Below, in pieces: positions 13,637 to 24,380 of a DNA stretch of 64,000 nt. The position numbers and the translations under genes are program-made. The DNA lies in the NCBI GenBank assembly GCA_014706385.1, contig JACGZH010000007.1, positions 1,185,501 to 1,249,500 of the forward strand, given 5' to 3'. The notes beneath the pieces were generated by a model. That model made no database searches, was not told where the DNA came from, and was given only the letters and a program-made list of their open reading frames with translations. Each line of letters begins with the position of its first letter. Position 1 is the stretch's first letter. The DNA comes from Phaffia rhodozyma. Taxonomy: Eukaryota > Basidiomycota > Tremellomycetes > Cystofilobasidiales > Mrakiaceae.

Positions 13637-15865
13637 ATGTCTTCCCTTATCTCTGCTCTTGCTTGGGTGCCTCAAGGAAAGTCTGCTAGATTCCCGTCCA
13701 AGTACAGCTTGGATTCTAAGGAGCTTGAGAGAGTCTCTGCCCTGGCTCGAGTTGAGCTTGACGACGCGAAACATGCATTGATGGAGGCCGAGGGTGTCGC
13801 CAAGGGTGCCAAAGGAGTCAAGATGGCTGAGGATGGTGATATGGTCGATGAAGGCTGGGAGACGTGAGTCGACGACTTTTCTCTTTGCTATCGGTTGATG
13901 TGCATGTATAGGACCTTGCGTTTGAATAAAGAATTGCACAGGATCATATCGAAACATCTAGCTGGAGTGGAATAAACCAAAACTCATGATCTCTATCTCT
14001 ATGCGAATTTTATCAACAGGGATTCTGACGAGGAGAAGGACAGTGCAGATGACTCTATGGCCGTCGACGACGAGGAGAATGCCAAACCGGCTGATCCCAA
14101 TGATCTCTCTGCCTTCAACCTGGATACCTACGATGATGAGCCGAGCGCCGAGGCTAGTACGTATCTGCTGACACACTGTCGCTACTAAAATCAATAGTTT
14201 AATCATGCTTCGATTGCTACCATCCAGGTGTGTTCAGCAACATCAAAGGATTGACTTATTACCGAAACGCGGAAGATGATCCATATGTAACCCTGAAAGA
14301 GGTCAGCCATAGCTCCGCGTTTGCCACCTGCTGCTCTCTATATTTTACTTAAACCAGAACTTGGGCTCACTTTGCTCTCGATATCTCACTGCTTCAATCC
14401 AGGACGATGATGAGAATGAGAGAGAGGAGCTTGAGGTTCTTCCTACGGACAACTTGCTGATCACCGCCAAAACAGAAGACGATATTTCCCAATTGGAGAT
14501 TCATTGCTATGATGAATCTGAAGAGAATCTCTGGGTTCACCACGACCTAATGCTTCCTGCTTTGCCTCTTTGTCTTGAGTGGCTCGACTACCCACCTCAC
14601 CCTTCGGCTGATCAAAACGATGCTTCTGCCGGTCCATCAAAGACTCATGGGTCGTATATTGCTGTTGGAACGTTTGAGCCCGAGATTGAAATCTGGTCGC
14701 TTGACACGGTCGATGGACTCTACCCTGACGGGCTTTTGGGTCGACCGGACAAGTCGGCTTCGCACGTGCCGGTCGCGATGGGAACTGGAAAGAAGAAAAA
14801 GCGAGTGCAGAAGCCGAGAGAGGTCTCTTCAGATTATCACGTTGGAGCTGTATTGGGTCTTTCATGGAACAAGAACCATAGGTCTTTGTTAGCATCCGCA
14901 TCAGAGGATACGACCGTCAAATTATGGGATCTCTCAAGGGAGAGCACCCACGCGGCCGTCAGAAGTTTCAACGTTCACTCGGACAAGGTTCAGGCCGTTC
15001 AGTGGAACTCGTTCGAGCCGACATCGTTACTTACCGGTAGTTACGATCGAACGGTCAGGACGTGGGATACCAGAACACCGGACGCTGGTGTAGGCGCTGT
15101 ATTGGGAAGCGACGTGGAGGCTGTCAGGTGGGATCCGTTTGATACTCACGGATTTTATGTGCGTCCCCCTCTATTTTGGCTCTTGTGGCAAGAAACACTT
15201 TACCCAGTCTTTGAATCCTCACCTACATTTGCTTTTTGCATCATATGCTACGTTTCCTATCTACCTAGGTTTCGCTTGAGTCCGGTCTTGTTCTCTACTT
15301 TGATAATCGAACTCTTCCATCCTTCTCCGCGCTTTCAGACCCGTTGAACGCGTCGGCCGCCAAGTATACCATCTCTGCTCATCAGGGTGCTGCCTCTTCG
15401 CTTGACGTTTCACCACACGTTCGAGGCTGCCTTGTCACTGGAGGAACGGATAAGACGGTCAAGGTGTGGAACATCAACGAAGAAGGCAAGGGTGGCAGGA
15501 GAGATGTTAGCATGGTCACTAGTCGAGACCTTGGAGTGGTGCGTTACTTCTTATGCTTCTTCAACTGAACTCAAGGCTCTCTCGGCTAATATTTCTCTTC
15601 GTGTTGTTATTCATTGAATCTTTCGTAGGGCAAAGTATTCTCTGTTGCCTTCTCGCCTGACACGCCGCTAACTGTCGCTGCTGCTGGATCTGCCGCCAAG
15701 CTTCAGATTTGGGATCTTTCAGCAAACTCTGGAGTGCGTAAAGCGTTTGGCCAGCGGCTCAGACAGGCTGGACGGGAACTCAAAGAGGAGAAAAAGTCCG
15801 ACAGCGGTGGGCTGATCGGAGTGATCAGCGATGACGAGGATGATGGGGATGAGGATATGGAGTAA
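13637..15865 (+). CDS. PWP1: PWP1-like WD40 ribosome-biogenesis protein
   Basis: This is a nucleolar WD40 protein of the PWP1 family, required for early rRNA/60S-linked ribosome assembly; human PWP1 also binds histone marks at rDNA. The N-terminus MSSLISALAWVPQGKSAR is the family signature. It is followed by an acidic linker (DSDEEKDSADDSMAVDDEE) and the motif GLTYYRNAEDDPYVT. At least five WD repeats are visible. Examples are LASASEDTTVKLWDLS (about 14890), LLTGSYDRTVRTWDTR (about 15035), VTGGTDKTVKVWNI (about 15440) and VAAAGSAAKLQIWDLS (about 15680). The protein ends in an acidic tail (DDEDDGDEDME), also usual for the family. Introns lie near 13864-14020, 14160-14228, 14303-14402, 15160-15328 and 15541-15630. 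The ATG chosen is the first in the conserved frame. Expected length is about 550 residues. Confidence 0.93.
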
Positions 15866-16582
15866 GAGATGTCGGGATGATAATATCTGAATGAATTTGC
15901 CAATAGAACGTAAGGCCCAGTGTTTCCTATCACAAGTAAAAGACAAGAGAACGAAAATATTGTAGAAGCCCTGATTAGGCAACTAATGGGACACTGTTGG
16001 GTGAAACATGGGCTTTTTGGGGGACAAATGGGTTGGTCTTGGTGGTTCATGACTCAACCGCAGTCGATCGAAGGAACAAAGGTGAGATTTTCCAAAAACG
16101 GTCAAACTATGCGTAGAGATACTCTTCGAGCCGTACACAATAAATAAAGGGAGACTCCTCTTGACGCGTTCTTGTTTCTTCTTTCAACACTCACCTTCTT
16201 TTCTTTTTTCTTTCCCTTCACTCACCTCTTTCAAGCTTTCTTCCCTCCTTCCCCTCCCTATCCCTCTTGAGCTGGTCTCTTCCTCGTCTCCTTCCCTCTT
16301 CCACAGCTTTCTCTCTTTCCTTTTAGCGCAACCCCTCTCTTGATCACTCCCGAAACTCTCACCTTCCCGCCAATTTGATCCTCTCCCTCCTCTTTCGACT
16401 CGTCAGGAACGCGACTCTTTTCCCTTCACAACGCGCTCTTCTGCAACGCTTGCACCTAGCTTCATAGCCACTCTTTACGCACACAACCACGTATAAACCT
16501 TTCCGTCCCATCCTCCACGGTTTTTCGCTACTCTTCCAACCTTCCCTCGCCTTTTCTTCTAGCCCTATCCCTCGTCCTCAAA
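15866..16582. promoter_or_regulatory. Intergenic: PWP1 3' end and pyrimidine-rich leader of the cyclin gene
   Basis: The left part should hold the PWP1 3' end. From about 16170 to 16570 the sequence becomes an almost continuous C/T tract, as in the leaders of strongly expressed fungal genes, so it probably covers the core promoter and 5' untranslated region of the cyclin gene. No gene is seen. Confidence 0.5.
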
Positions 16583-18311
16583 ATGGCTTCCACCAACGCT
16601 CGATATGCTTCGTCTCTTCTTCCCAGAAGTATGCACGATCCTGAACTTCTTGATATGCTCAAACAGGGAGTGACCAAGGAACAAATCCGTATGTGCCTCT
16701 AGAATGTCTTGTTTTGACTAGCGCTTGTCGTGGTTCGCGTTCCTGAAATTCATCACGCGTACTTGGACTTTTCACTCAACCATAGGACACCTTGCCGCTA
16801 AAGCAATTTCGGTGATTGTAGTAGATCAGCCTTCGACTGCTCTTCCTACGCCTCCTACGTCTCCCTCTAGGGACGGTTATGATTCCACCGAAGAGGAGCT
16901 CGCTCAAGATATCTCGACTCCCTCCCTTCCGTCACTGCAGACGTTCATTCGGCTGTTGGTCGAACAGTCCAACGTCCAGCCATCGACTCTGCTAGTTACA
17001 CTTGTTTATCTCGAGCGACTCAAGTCGAAGCTTCCTCGGGTAGCCAAAGGTATGTTTACTTACCTCTCAGGAACGCTCTGACGACTGTGACAGCCGTTCC
17101 ATATGCTGATCTGTCCATCATCTTTCATGTAGGCATGCACTGCACCCGCCACCGAGTTTTCCTCGCTGCTCTTATTTGTGCTGCCAAGTATCTCAATGAT
17201 TCTTCGCCAAAGAACAAGCACTGGGTAAGTTGACCTTTGCTCTGTACCTGAAACAAGACTTTCTTACATCTTATTGACCTGGTTGTATCTTTATCTTGCC
17301 TCAGTGCCGATATGCCGCTCTGTTCTCCCTGCCCGAAGTGACATTGATGGAGAAACAACTCCTTTACTTGCTTGATTAGTGAGTCCCACTCTACTGTCCA
17401 CGTTTTGAATAGCGGCTCATCCGATGTTGTTTTTCCGGCTCTCGCCATCTTGTCAGTGATCTCCGAGTGACTGAGGAAGAGCTCTTGATTCACTATGCAC
17501 CCTTCATCAAGAGTAATCGAGAAAAGAGGGCTAGCAAGCTGGCCGCAGTTGTAGAGAATGATGTCGCTCGAAGATCCGGATCTTCGTCGGCCGTATCTCC
17601 TACAAACGTGTTGCCCGCGCGACAGGCCACTAAAAGGTGAATCTTTATTCGTGTTTTGTCAACCATCGTGGATCTATACTCATCTTGTCTGTCTTTTTTT
17701 TTCACCGCAGACCTTCCACCTTGCTTCAGCCGCCTGTGCTTACTCGGTGTGAAACCCAAGTGCCCGCCATCCCGTCGCCTCCTGAGTCTTTGTCCGATTC
17801 TTCTCTTCGGACATTGACTCAATCGCTTTCGACGACGCATATCTCGGCACCTCGTCCCATGCGCCTCACGATCCCTGCCTCCCGATCGTATCACCCCTCA
17901 TCAGCGTCGTCGAGTTCTTCCGCAAGCGACACGAGCTCACCTGGTTCCCCCGGAGCATCACCTTCAAGAGTTCCCCGGCTGGTTCACCGAGGATCGACAT
18001 CCTCGCTTTCGTCCAGCTCATCATCATCTGATTCCGATTCTGATTATCATCACCATCGTCATCACCGAAGAGGAGAGGCTGTTTCTCAGCCGAAGGAGTT
18101 GCATGCGCCTACCAAGGAGGCTCAACCCCAAAAGGGTTCGCAGAGGATGTCCAAGATGCCTTCTATCCCTAGCTTAAGGCCGAGGGGATCGTTTGCCAAC
18201 TTGGTTGCTAGCGCCGGTGGTTGGGGTCGGTTCATGGGTGTAGGCGGAGGCTCCAAAGGAAAGGAGACCGTTCGGGTGGCCGGATTGGACGAGAGAGAGA
18301 TCGGGTATTGA
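16583..18311 (+). CDS. PCL1: PCL1/PCL2-type Pho85 cyclin
   Basis: This is a cyclin of the Pcl1/Pcl2 (Pho80-like) group. These proteins activate the CDK Pho85 in G1 progression and polarised growth. The single cyclin box is spread over about four exons: [55 protein letters not shown], then [19 protein letters not shown] and [20 protein letters not shown]. The invariant NDSSPxNKHW stretch points to Pcl1/2 rather than Pho80. The C-terminal third, from about 17710, is low-complexity and Ser-rich, with Asp/His runs ([15 protein letters not shown] at about 18025-18070), and is probably regulatory. Introns lie near 16690-16785, 17050-17134, 17225-17306, 17380-17458 and 17638-17711. The start [14 protein letters not shown] is the first ATG after the C/T-rich leader. 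I estimate about 450 residues. Confidence 0.88.
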
Positions 18312-19062
18312 ACTGGATCACTCTGATTCTATCTGACGTCTTTCCTCATTTTCTTTCTTCTCCCTTTTGCATCTATCCCTACTGCGTGCGTTCATTTAAT
18401 CCCCCCGTATGGCTATTCTTCCTTGGGTTCCTGTATCTTGCCCAGTGCATTGTTGTGTTTCTAGTTCCTTAGCACCGTCTTTCTTTACTTAGTTGACAGT
18501 CTATCCTGGCCGCCGGTCGGCCACCCTCTCTCCTCTTTGTGTCTTGTCTAAACCTTCCCCCCCTTATTCATTACCTGCATATGTCTCGTCTGTTTCCTGT
18601 ATTTCGATTCGGCATACTATTTGTGATGTTGATCAATGAACTTGAACACTATAGATTTGTCAAGGACTATAAAAACATATGAATCATAACCCTAACGTTA
18701 TCGAGCATTGTCTAGGTAAAACCCGTCAACGCTGCTTTGATTTTCTTTTGTCCCTTCCGGATCTTCCTTTTGAGCGCTAAGCGATGATAGACAGGAACCA
18801 GATAAAATACTGACTGACTCGTTTCTGTGATGAATCCCATTTGTGCCCTGATTCTTCTAGACACCTTTTCTCTTTCTTCCTTCTTTCCTTTCCTTCGTTG
18901 ACCTTTTTTTCTCTTCTTGGCTGATATCCCGTCTTTGTGAAGAGCTAACGACTTGTACATCACACTTTTCGTTCGACCTGAAAGTACACGGGACCTTCCC
19001 CATCAGTCTCTCCTCTCGTTTCTCCCTTTTCTCTTTAATCCTTACCTGTATCAGTCTACATC
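18312..19062. other. Intergenic: cyclin 3' end and G-alpha promoter
   Basis: A run of C and T with GT-rich patches after the cyclin stop looks like a 3' untranslated region. The last 100 bases before 19063 are a pyrimidine-rich leader. A Lys/Arg-rich antisense open frame at 18712-18963 is low complexity and rejected. Confidence 0.5.
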
Positions 19063-21481
19063 ATGGGATGTGCCGCTTCTACCGAAGATTCTGCTGCCAA
19101 AGCCCGTACGTCTAGACGTCAACCCTGTACTCGTACCCACTATATCTCTGATGTACCACGACCCGACTGATATTCTTCAACCGGTCACCGCCGGGTTATC
19201 TACAACACAGGCAATGAAGCGATCGAGAACCAGATCAAGAAAGATCGTCAGAATCTCCAGAATGAGATCAAGGTTCGTTCGACTCTCGCACCATTTTAGT
19301 TCGATCCAAGAGGACTACATGCGCTGATACCTGTGAGCGTGCTCTATCTCTATTAACAAATAGATGCTTCTTTTGGGAGCTGGGGAGAGTGGAAAGTCTA
19401 CGGTGCTCAAACAGATGAAGCTAATTCATCAGGGGTTTGTTTACACTTATCCCTTTGGGCACTCCACCTCGTGCATCGGTTGGTTCCTGACAGCTCTTGT
19501 TTGCCATCGGGTCTACTACATCAGGTCGTACAAGAGTGAAGAGCGAGAGGCTTACAAAGAGATTGTCTTTAGCAGTAAGTGCTGTCTTGTTCCAAGTTTT
19601 TCTGGGCTCTTAAAATGAGATGTTACCAACACAAATCTAACTGTATGTCGTCTATATATATCAGATACCTGTCAATCGATGAAGTGAGATCGTGCAGGAG
19701 TTCGCATGTCCGTTCCTTTGTATCATAAACACTGACGATTTCCTTTTGTCTTGACCCCTCAAGGGTCTTGGTCGAGGCATTGACATCGATGCACATCCCA
19801 CTGGGCAACCCGGCTAATCAGCGACACTGTCAAACCATTATATCCGCCCCCCATCAGATCGAGGGAGATACAATGCCCGGTCAGATCTCTGAGGCCGTCA
19901 GATGTCTCTGGGCAGACGCCGGTATAAGAGCTGTCTTTAGAAGAAAGAACGAGATACAGCTCAACGACTCTGCGCAATAGTTAGTATCATCAGTGGTCTG
20001 CCCTGCTTATGTATTTTGGTTAGCTGATCGGTTGGTCCTTCTTTTACAGCTACTTTGATCATATAGACGAGGTCGGGAGCGGAAGGTACCTCCCATCGGA
20101 CCAAGACGTGCTGCGATCGCGCGTCAGATCAACAGGAATCACAGAAACCACGTTCCGTATAGGAGACATGACGTATAGACTTTTCGATGTACGTCGTTTG
20201 CTTCACATTATACCATAGTCAGATTACCAGACTGACCAAAGATCATCTGTCCCTATAGGTCGGAGGTCAACGCTCGGAACGAAAGAAATGGTTGGTAGTG
20301 CCCGATGTTTTGTCTATCGACCTTCGGGAGGAAGGGGGAGACTGAAACATACTTTGAGGCGATTACACAGGATTCACTGTTTCGAAAATGTCACAGCGAT
20401 CGGTAAGTCGGCTCGTCTCTATATATTGTTTAATGTACTACTCCGCTTCAGCACATTGCTAATTTTGTCGATCTACATGTACTCTTCAGTCTTCCTCGTG
20501 GCGATATCTGAATACGATCAAAAGCTCTACGAGGATGAGAGTGTTGTTGGTACCTCTCTAACCTGATCGTGAAAGGATCTGCGTAAACATACTGATATCC
20601 TTCTCTTTCTCTTGCGCACTGCCAGAACCGAATGCAAGAAGCTCTTACCCTGTTCGAGTCCATTTGTAACTCCAGATGGTTCGTCCGGACATCTATCGTA
20701 TGTCTCGTCTTTTGTTTCAATTCACAGATAGCCACACTTTCGATGTTTCTGACACGTTGATTCAACAGATCCTCTTTCTTAATAAAATTGTGAGTCGGTT
20801 GTTGTTGTCATAATCAATTAAAAAGGAAGAGAATAGAATACCCATCATGTTGATTGATACTGCGGCTGGAACGCAGGACCTCTTCGCCGAGAAACTGCCG
20901 TTCTCACCGTTAGGAGACTACTTTGAAGACTAGTGTGTATAGATATCAGCATCTGATTGGTTAGCTTGCCGATGTCCATAATGTTGATCTGTGTTTGGTT
21001 TGTTTGTCTTGCCTGTCTCTTCTTGGACTTGTAGTAAAGGAGGAGATGACTACGACAAAGCATGCGAATACATCCTGGACAGGTTTGTTTCCCTAAATGC
21101 ATCGCCAGACAAGTCGATTTACTGTCATTACACTTCCGCAGGTATGTCAAACGTTGAATAGACTTAAAGCATGAAGGATGCGTGCTCAAGGCATATCGAC
21201 ATCTTATGTAGTCGACACGAACCAGATCAAGTTTGTATTATCAGCAATCAACGATATCCTGATTCAAGGTCAGTTTAATTCTGTCTAATTAAATCTGTCC
21301 TATGCGCCTAGACTGATGCTTCTTGTTTCAAATCTGGGGTTACTCAATCTTGGTCTTCTCGATCTGTCTGCAGTCAAGTAAGTTCCCAACCACACAGGTA
21401 TTGTTCCTATCCTCAATATGATGCTGAGCCCTCTGATTCATTTGTGACTTGTCTAGTCTCCGAGATTGTGGTCTCTTATGA
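19063..21481 (+). CDS. Heterotrimeric G-protein alpha subunit
   Basis: This GTP-binding alpha subunit couples receptors (nutrient or pheromone) to cAMP/MAPK signalling at the plasma membrane. The N-terminus MGCAASTEDS carries Gly2 for myristoylation and Cys3 for palmitoylation. The P-loop is LLLGAGESGKST (about 19372). Switch I contains DVLRSRVRSTGITETTF with the catalytic Arg (about 20110). Switch II is DVGGQRSERKKW with the catalytic Gln, and the NKID base-recognition motif spans an intron near 20790. The TCAT-type motif reads TSAVDT, and the last residues are VNLRDCGLL. About a dozen exons are needed. The final motif appears only if a 4-nt exon (21374-21377, TCAA) is spliced in. Total length is about 355 residues, normal for the family. 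I cannot assign it to a particular fungal subfamily; the DCGLL end and MGCxxS start fit fungal group I or pheromone-type alphas. Confidence 0.93.
21374..21377 (+). other. 4-nt microexon in the G-alpha gene
   Basis: The exon sequence is TCAA, preceded by ctgcag and followed by gtaagt. The upstream exon ends in a single G (21268) and the last exon starts with T (21457). G+TC, AA+T and CTC give V-N-L, then RDCGLL and the stop. Without it the conserved C-terminus falls out of frame. Confidence 0.8.
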
Positions 21482-21922
21482 AAGACAAATTGAACTATAC
21501 ATCTCAGCACTTTCCAACGGTTTTCGCTTCCTCTCCAACAGGTTTCTTCATCTATATCTTATAACCTGTCGACAACATGGTTCTGTTTTCCCTTCTTTAT
21601 TCTATATCTTCTTGTTTCACCTTGCCTTTCGACATTTAAATTGATTCTCCACCACATACACTTCATGACCCCATCTCATATATACCAATGCATTATACTT
21701 TATGATTTTCGACTTATTTTATGAGTCGATGGGGTTTCCTCCTCTTCAACGAAACCTATAACAACAGACCTGCGTTTGTTTAAGCGAGATGGATTTGATG
21801 GCTTCAATTTTTTTAATCTGTCGGACGCGATGGAACCGAAAGATTGAGAAGGAATTTCGCGCATCAAAGTTTCAATTCTTGGTTCGCTAGTCGTCCCGTT
21901 CCATCTCGTACTACCCATCAGC
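21482..21922. other. Intergenic: G-alpha 3' end and MPDU1 promoter
   Basis: This 441-bp gap lies between two tandem genes. Its left half is T-rich (3' untranslated region) and its right half leads into the MPDU1 start. No repeat or RNA gene is visible. Confidence 0.5.
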
Positions 21923-23520
21923 ATGTCGGCCATCACAGCTCTTACCCATCAGATCCCTTGGTTTCTTCGAGATCCGGCTATCGCAATCATTGGAGAGGTA
22001 CAGTCATTGTTTCTCGTTGCATACGTCCTATCCTTGCCTTCTTCCTTGGGATCAGTAACTTGCCAGCGAAAGAACAAGCTAACGGACATGATCACTTTCA
22101 CCTGGTTGATTTCAATGCCATGAAAACCGCAACTGAACAATTGGAATGTCTATACTCTTCACTCAGAAATGCTACACGACATTGATCTATGATTTTGATA
22201 TATTAGATGGGCCATGTTTGACATACGCAATCTCTAAAGGACTTGGGTTTGGGATAGTCATTGGTGGATCGATTGTCAAGATCCCACAAGTACGTCCAGA
22301 TCATCTCTCACTTTGGTTCCTTCTTGATTCTGTCATTAGATGCGATTGCCGTCCCAAGTTTGTTTGTAGATACTTATCCTGACCTTTCATTTCTACTGGA
22401 CATTATCCTCTCTTCTTAAAAGATCTTCAAAGTTTCTGCAAGCCACTCAGCTATCGGACTGTCTCTACCTGCATATGTACTTGAGACTCTCTCCTACGCG
22501 ATCTCTCTCGCCTACGCGTATCGATCCGAATTCCCATTCTCAACTTATGGCGAAAACTTGTTCATGACCATTCAAAACATCGTGATCTGCCTCCAAATCG
22601 TTCATTACGGATCCGGGTCGAGAGCGCTCACTGGGATGGGAGGCAGTTTCGGAAAGAGATCGAGTAGAGAACAAGGAAGAGCCAAACAACTAATTGGCTG
22701 GATCATTGGTATGGCGATCGTAGGCGGGAGCTTGTTCAGTCAAACGATCATTCCTTTCCCAGCCTGTCAGTTTCTTCCTCTCCTTACTCACACCTGCGTT
22801 TTCTTCTCTTTCCTCTGTGTCGCCTCTGGGAGCAAGGTTCTTCGAAACTGATTCTCTTGTGAGATCTGCTGTCGCTTCTCTTGAATGATATTCGTCCTAC
22901 CGGTTTGGCTATGAAACAGTAAAGCTTTTACAGGTAGCTACCGTGCCTATCGGTCTTGCTTCCAAGGCCCCGCAGATCATTTCCAACTACCGACTTAAAT
23001 CGACTGGAAACCTATCCGCCTTCGCTGTATTCAACGGTTCGTCCATCTTTCTAACAATCCTTGCTGGTTAAACGAAACCAGAAGATACAGTATTTTCTCT
23101 TCCTTCCGTGTTCCGTGCTGACTTACTCTTCTTTGTTCATCTCAACATCGCGTGCTCTTGACTGCGTTTCTAGCCCTCCTCGGATGCCTTGCTCGAGTTT
23201 TCACTACATTGACAGAGATCAATGACCCACTCGTTGCTTTCTCGTTCCTTCTCTCTGCTCTTCTCAACTCGATCATCGCCTTCCAGATGATCCTTTACTG
23301 GTCTCAGCCTCCGTCCTATCCGACGACATCCTCTCAATCAAACACCCCTAGAGGAAGTCTGTCCGGTCCTTCCTCAGGCCGATACGGATCAAAAGGAGGA
23401 TGGGGCGAGAAGACTGGAACAGAATGGGAGGCAGAGGAGAGTGGAGTGGGAATGGATGGTCAGGCGGCGCCTACGTCCCCTATGAAGGGTCCGAAAGAAT
23501 GGTCCCGAAAGATCGATTGA
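21923..23520 (+). CDS. MPDU1: Mannose-P-dolichol utilization defect 1 (MPDU1/Lec35) homologue, PQ-loop protein
   Basis: This is an ER multi-span PQ-loop protein needed for use of dolichol-phosphate mannose/glucose in N-glycan and GPI assembly. Spliced exons give KCYTTLIYDFDILDGPC, the typical MPDU1 start. The first PQ repeat is SKGLGFGIVIGGSIVKIPQ (about 22225) and the second is VATVPIGLASKAPQI (about 22937). Helices include LETLSYAISLAYAY and the segment LLGCLARVFTTLTEINDP. I infer introns near 21998-22164 and 22290-22422, then 22764-22919 and 23038-23171. The 3' exon encodes a hydrophilic Ser/Gly-rich tail of about 60 residues that ends in WSRKID. A possible alternative start further upstream lacks support; MSAITALTHQIPWFL is chosen because the frame then splices correctly. 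About 300 residues. Confidence 0.92.
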
Positions 23521-23627
23521 TGTGTTCGTACTGGACGTCGATAGAATTATCTTGAGATTTCTTTTCCCTCTTCTTTCGTATGGTACCGTCCTCTACTTCC
23601 TTGCTCACTGCCATCTGCTTTATTTGC

Positions 23628-23663
23628 TGTTGTTGTTGTTGTTGTTGTTGTTCTTCTTCTTCT
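23628..23663. repeat. Microsatellite (TGT)n then (TTC)n
   Basis: About eight TGT/TTG triplets run directly into about four TTC triplets, in the 3' untranslated region of MPDU1 by position. Confidence 0.9.
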
Positions 23664-23908
23664 TGGTACCCCCTTACCTTTTGTGTTTGTTCGTCGATCT
23701 AGTCCTTGCAAGGTTGATCACGATACAGAATAATTTCAACTTGGGTTTGTGATTTCATGATAAAGAAAGAACGAAAACAAATAAAAACCGGTCGAAAAAG
23801 ACCGAAAGTAGCACTGGGGCAAGAGGTGACGAGGAGGGTAAGAGAAACAAGAAGGAAGCGCGAGGTGTTGAGTGTGGGTGACACCACGAGATGGAAAGGA
23901 TGAGAAAC

Positions 23909-23928
23909 GAGCCGAGCCGAGCCGAGCC
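23909..23928. repeat. Tandem GAGCC repeat, four copies
   Basis: Four exact 5-bp units of GAGCC are followed by the near-match GAACC, in the convergent gap. Confidence 0.9.
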
Positions 23929-24380
23929 GAACCAAACAAATTCAAATTCAGAACAAAGTAAAGCAGAGGGACCTGATCAGGTTAAAGGATTCGAGGAAAC
24001 AGACGGGTTGAAAGAAACCAGATGGACGTTAATGGGAAAGAGAGGAGATAGAAGAAAGGAACGGTATAAGAAAGAGGAAGAAAAAAGATATCAGAGGGAA
24101 GACATAACCACCCAAACAAACCTTGGCGATAATTACCAAATTTGATAGAGTGTTGCACAATTAGTGGTCGGGATTGAGATTGATACGAAGGCGAGAACAA
24201 GAGCAGGCTCAATATACGGAAACGAAGATGGCGAAACGTTAACAAGAATAAAAGAAATAAGAATGAAATGAAACCAAGATGTGTGCGAAGGAACAAGGTT
24301 GTGTGAGAGCGAAAAGATTGGGGAGTCCAATCGAATGGTCCTGATCATATCGATATGCGCACCCACACATATCCGAAAGA

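Larger units (their letters stand above)
23521..24380. other. Convergent intergenic region with simple repeats
   Basis: The region lies between the stops of MPDU1 and the unknown minus-strand gene. It holds a TGT microsatellite followed by TTC repeats (23628-23663) and a tandem GAGCC repeat (23909-23928). The remainder is purine-rich and non-coding. No gene is seen. Confidence 0.6.

Noticed and set aside
14461..14901. 146-codon antisense frame opposite PWP1
   Set aside because: It is a shadow of a conserved WD40 exon.
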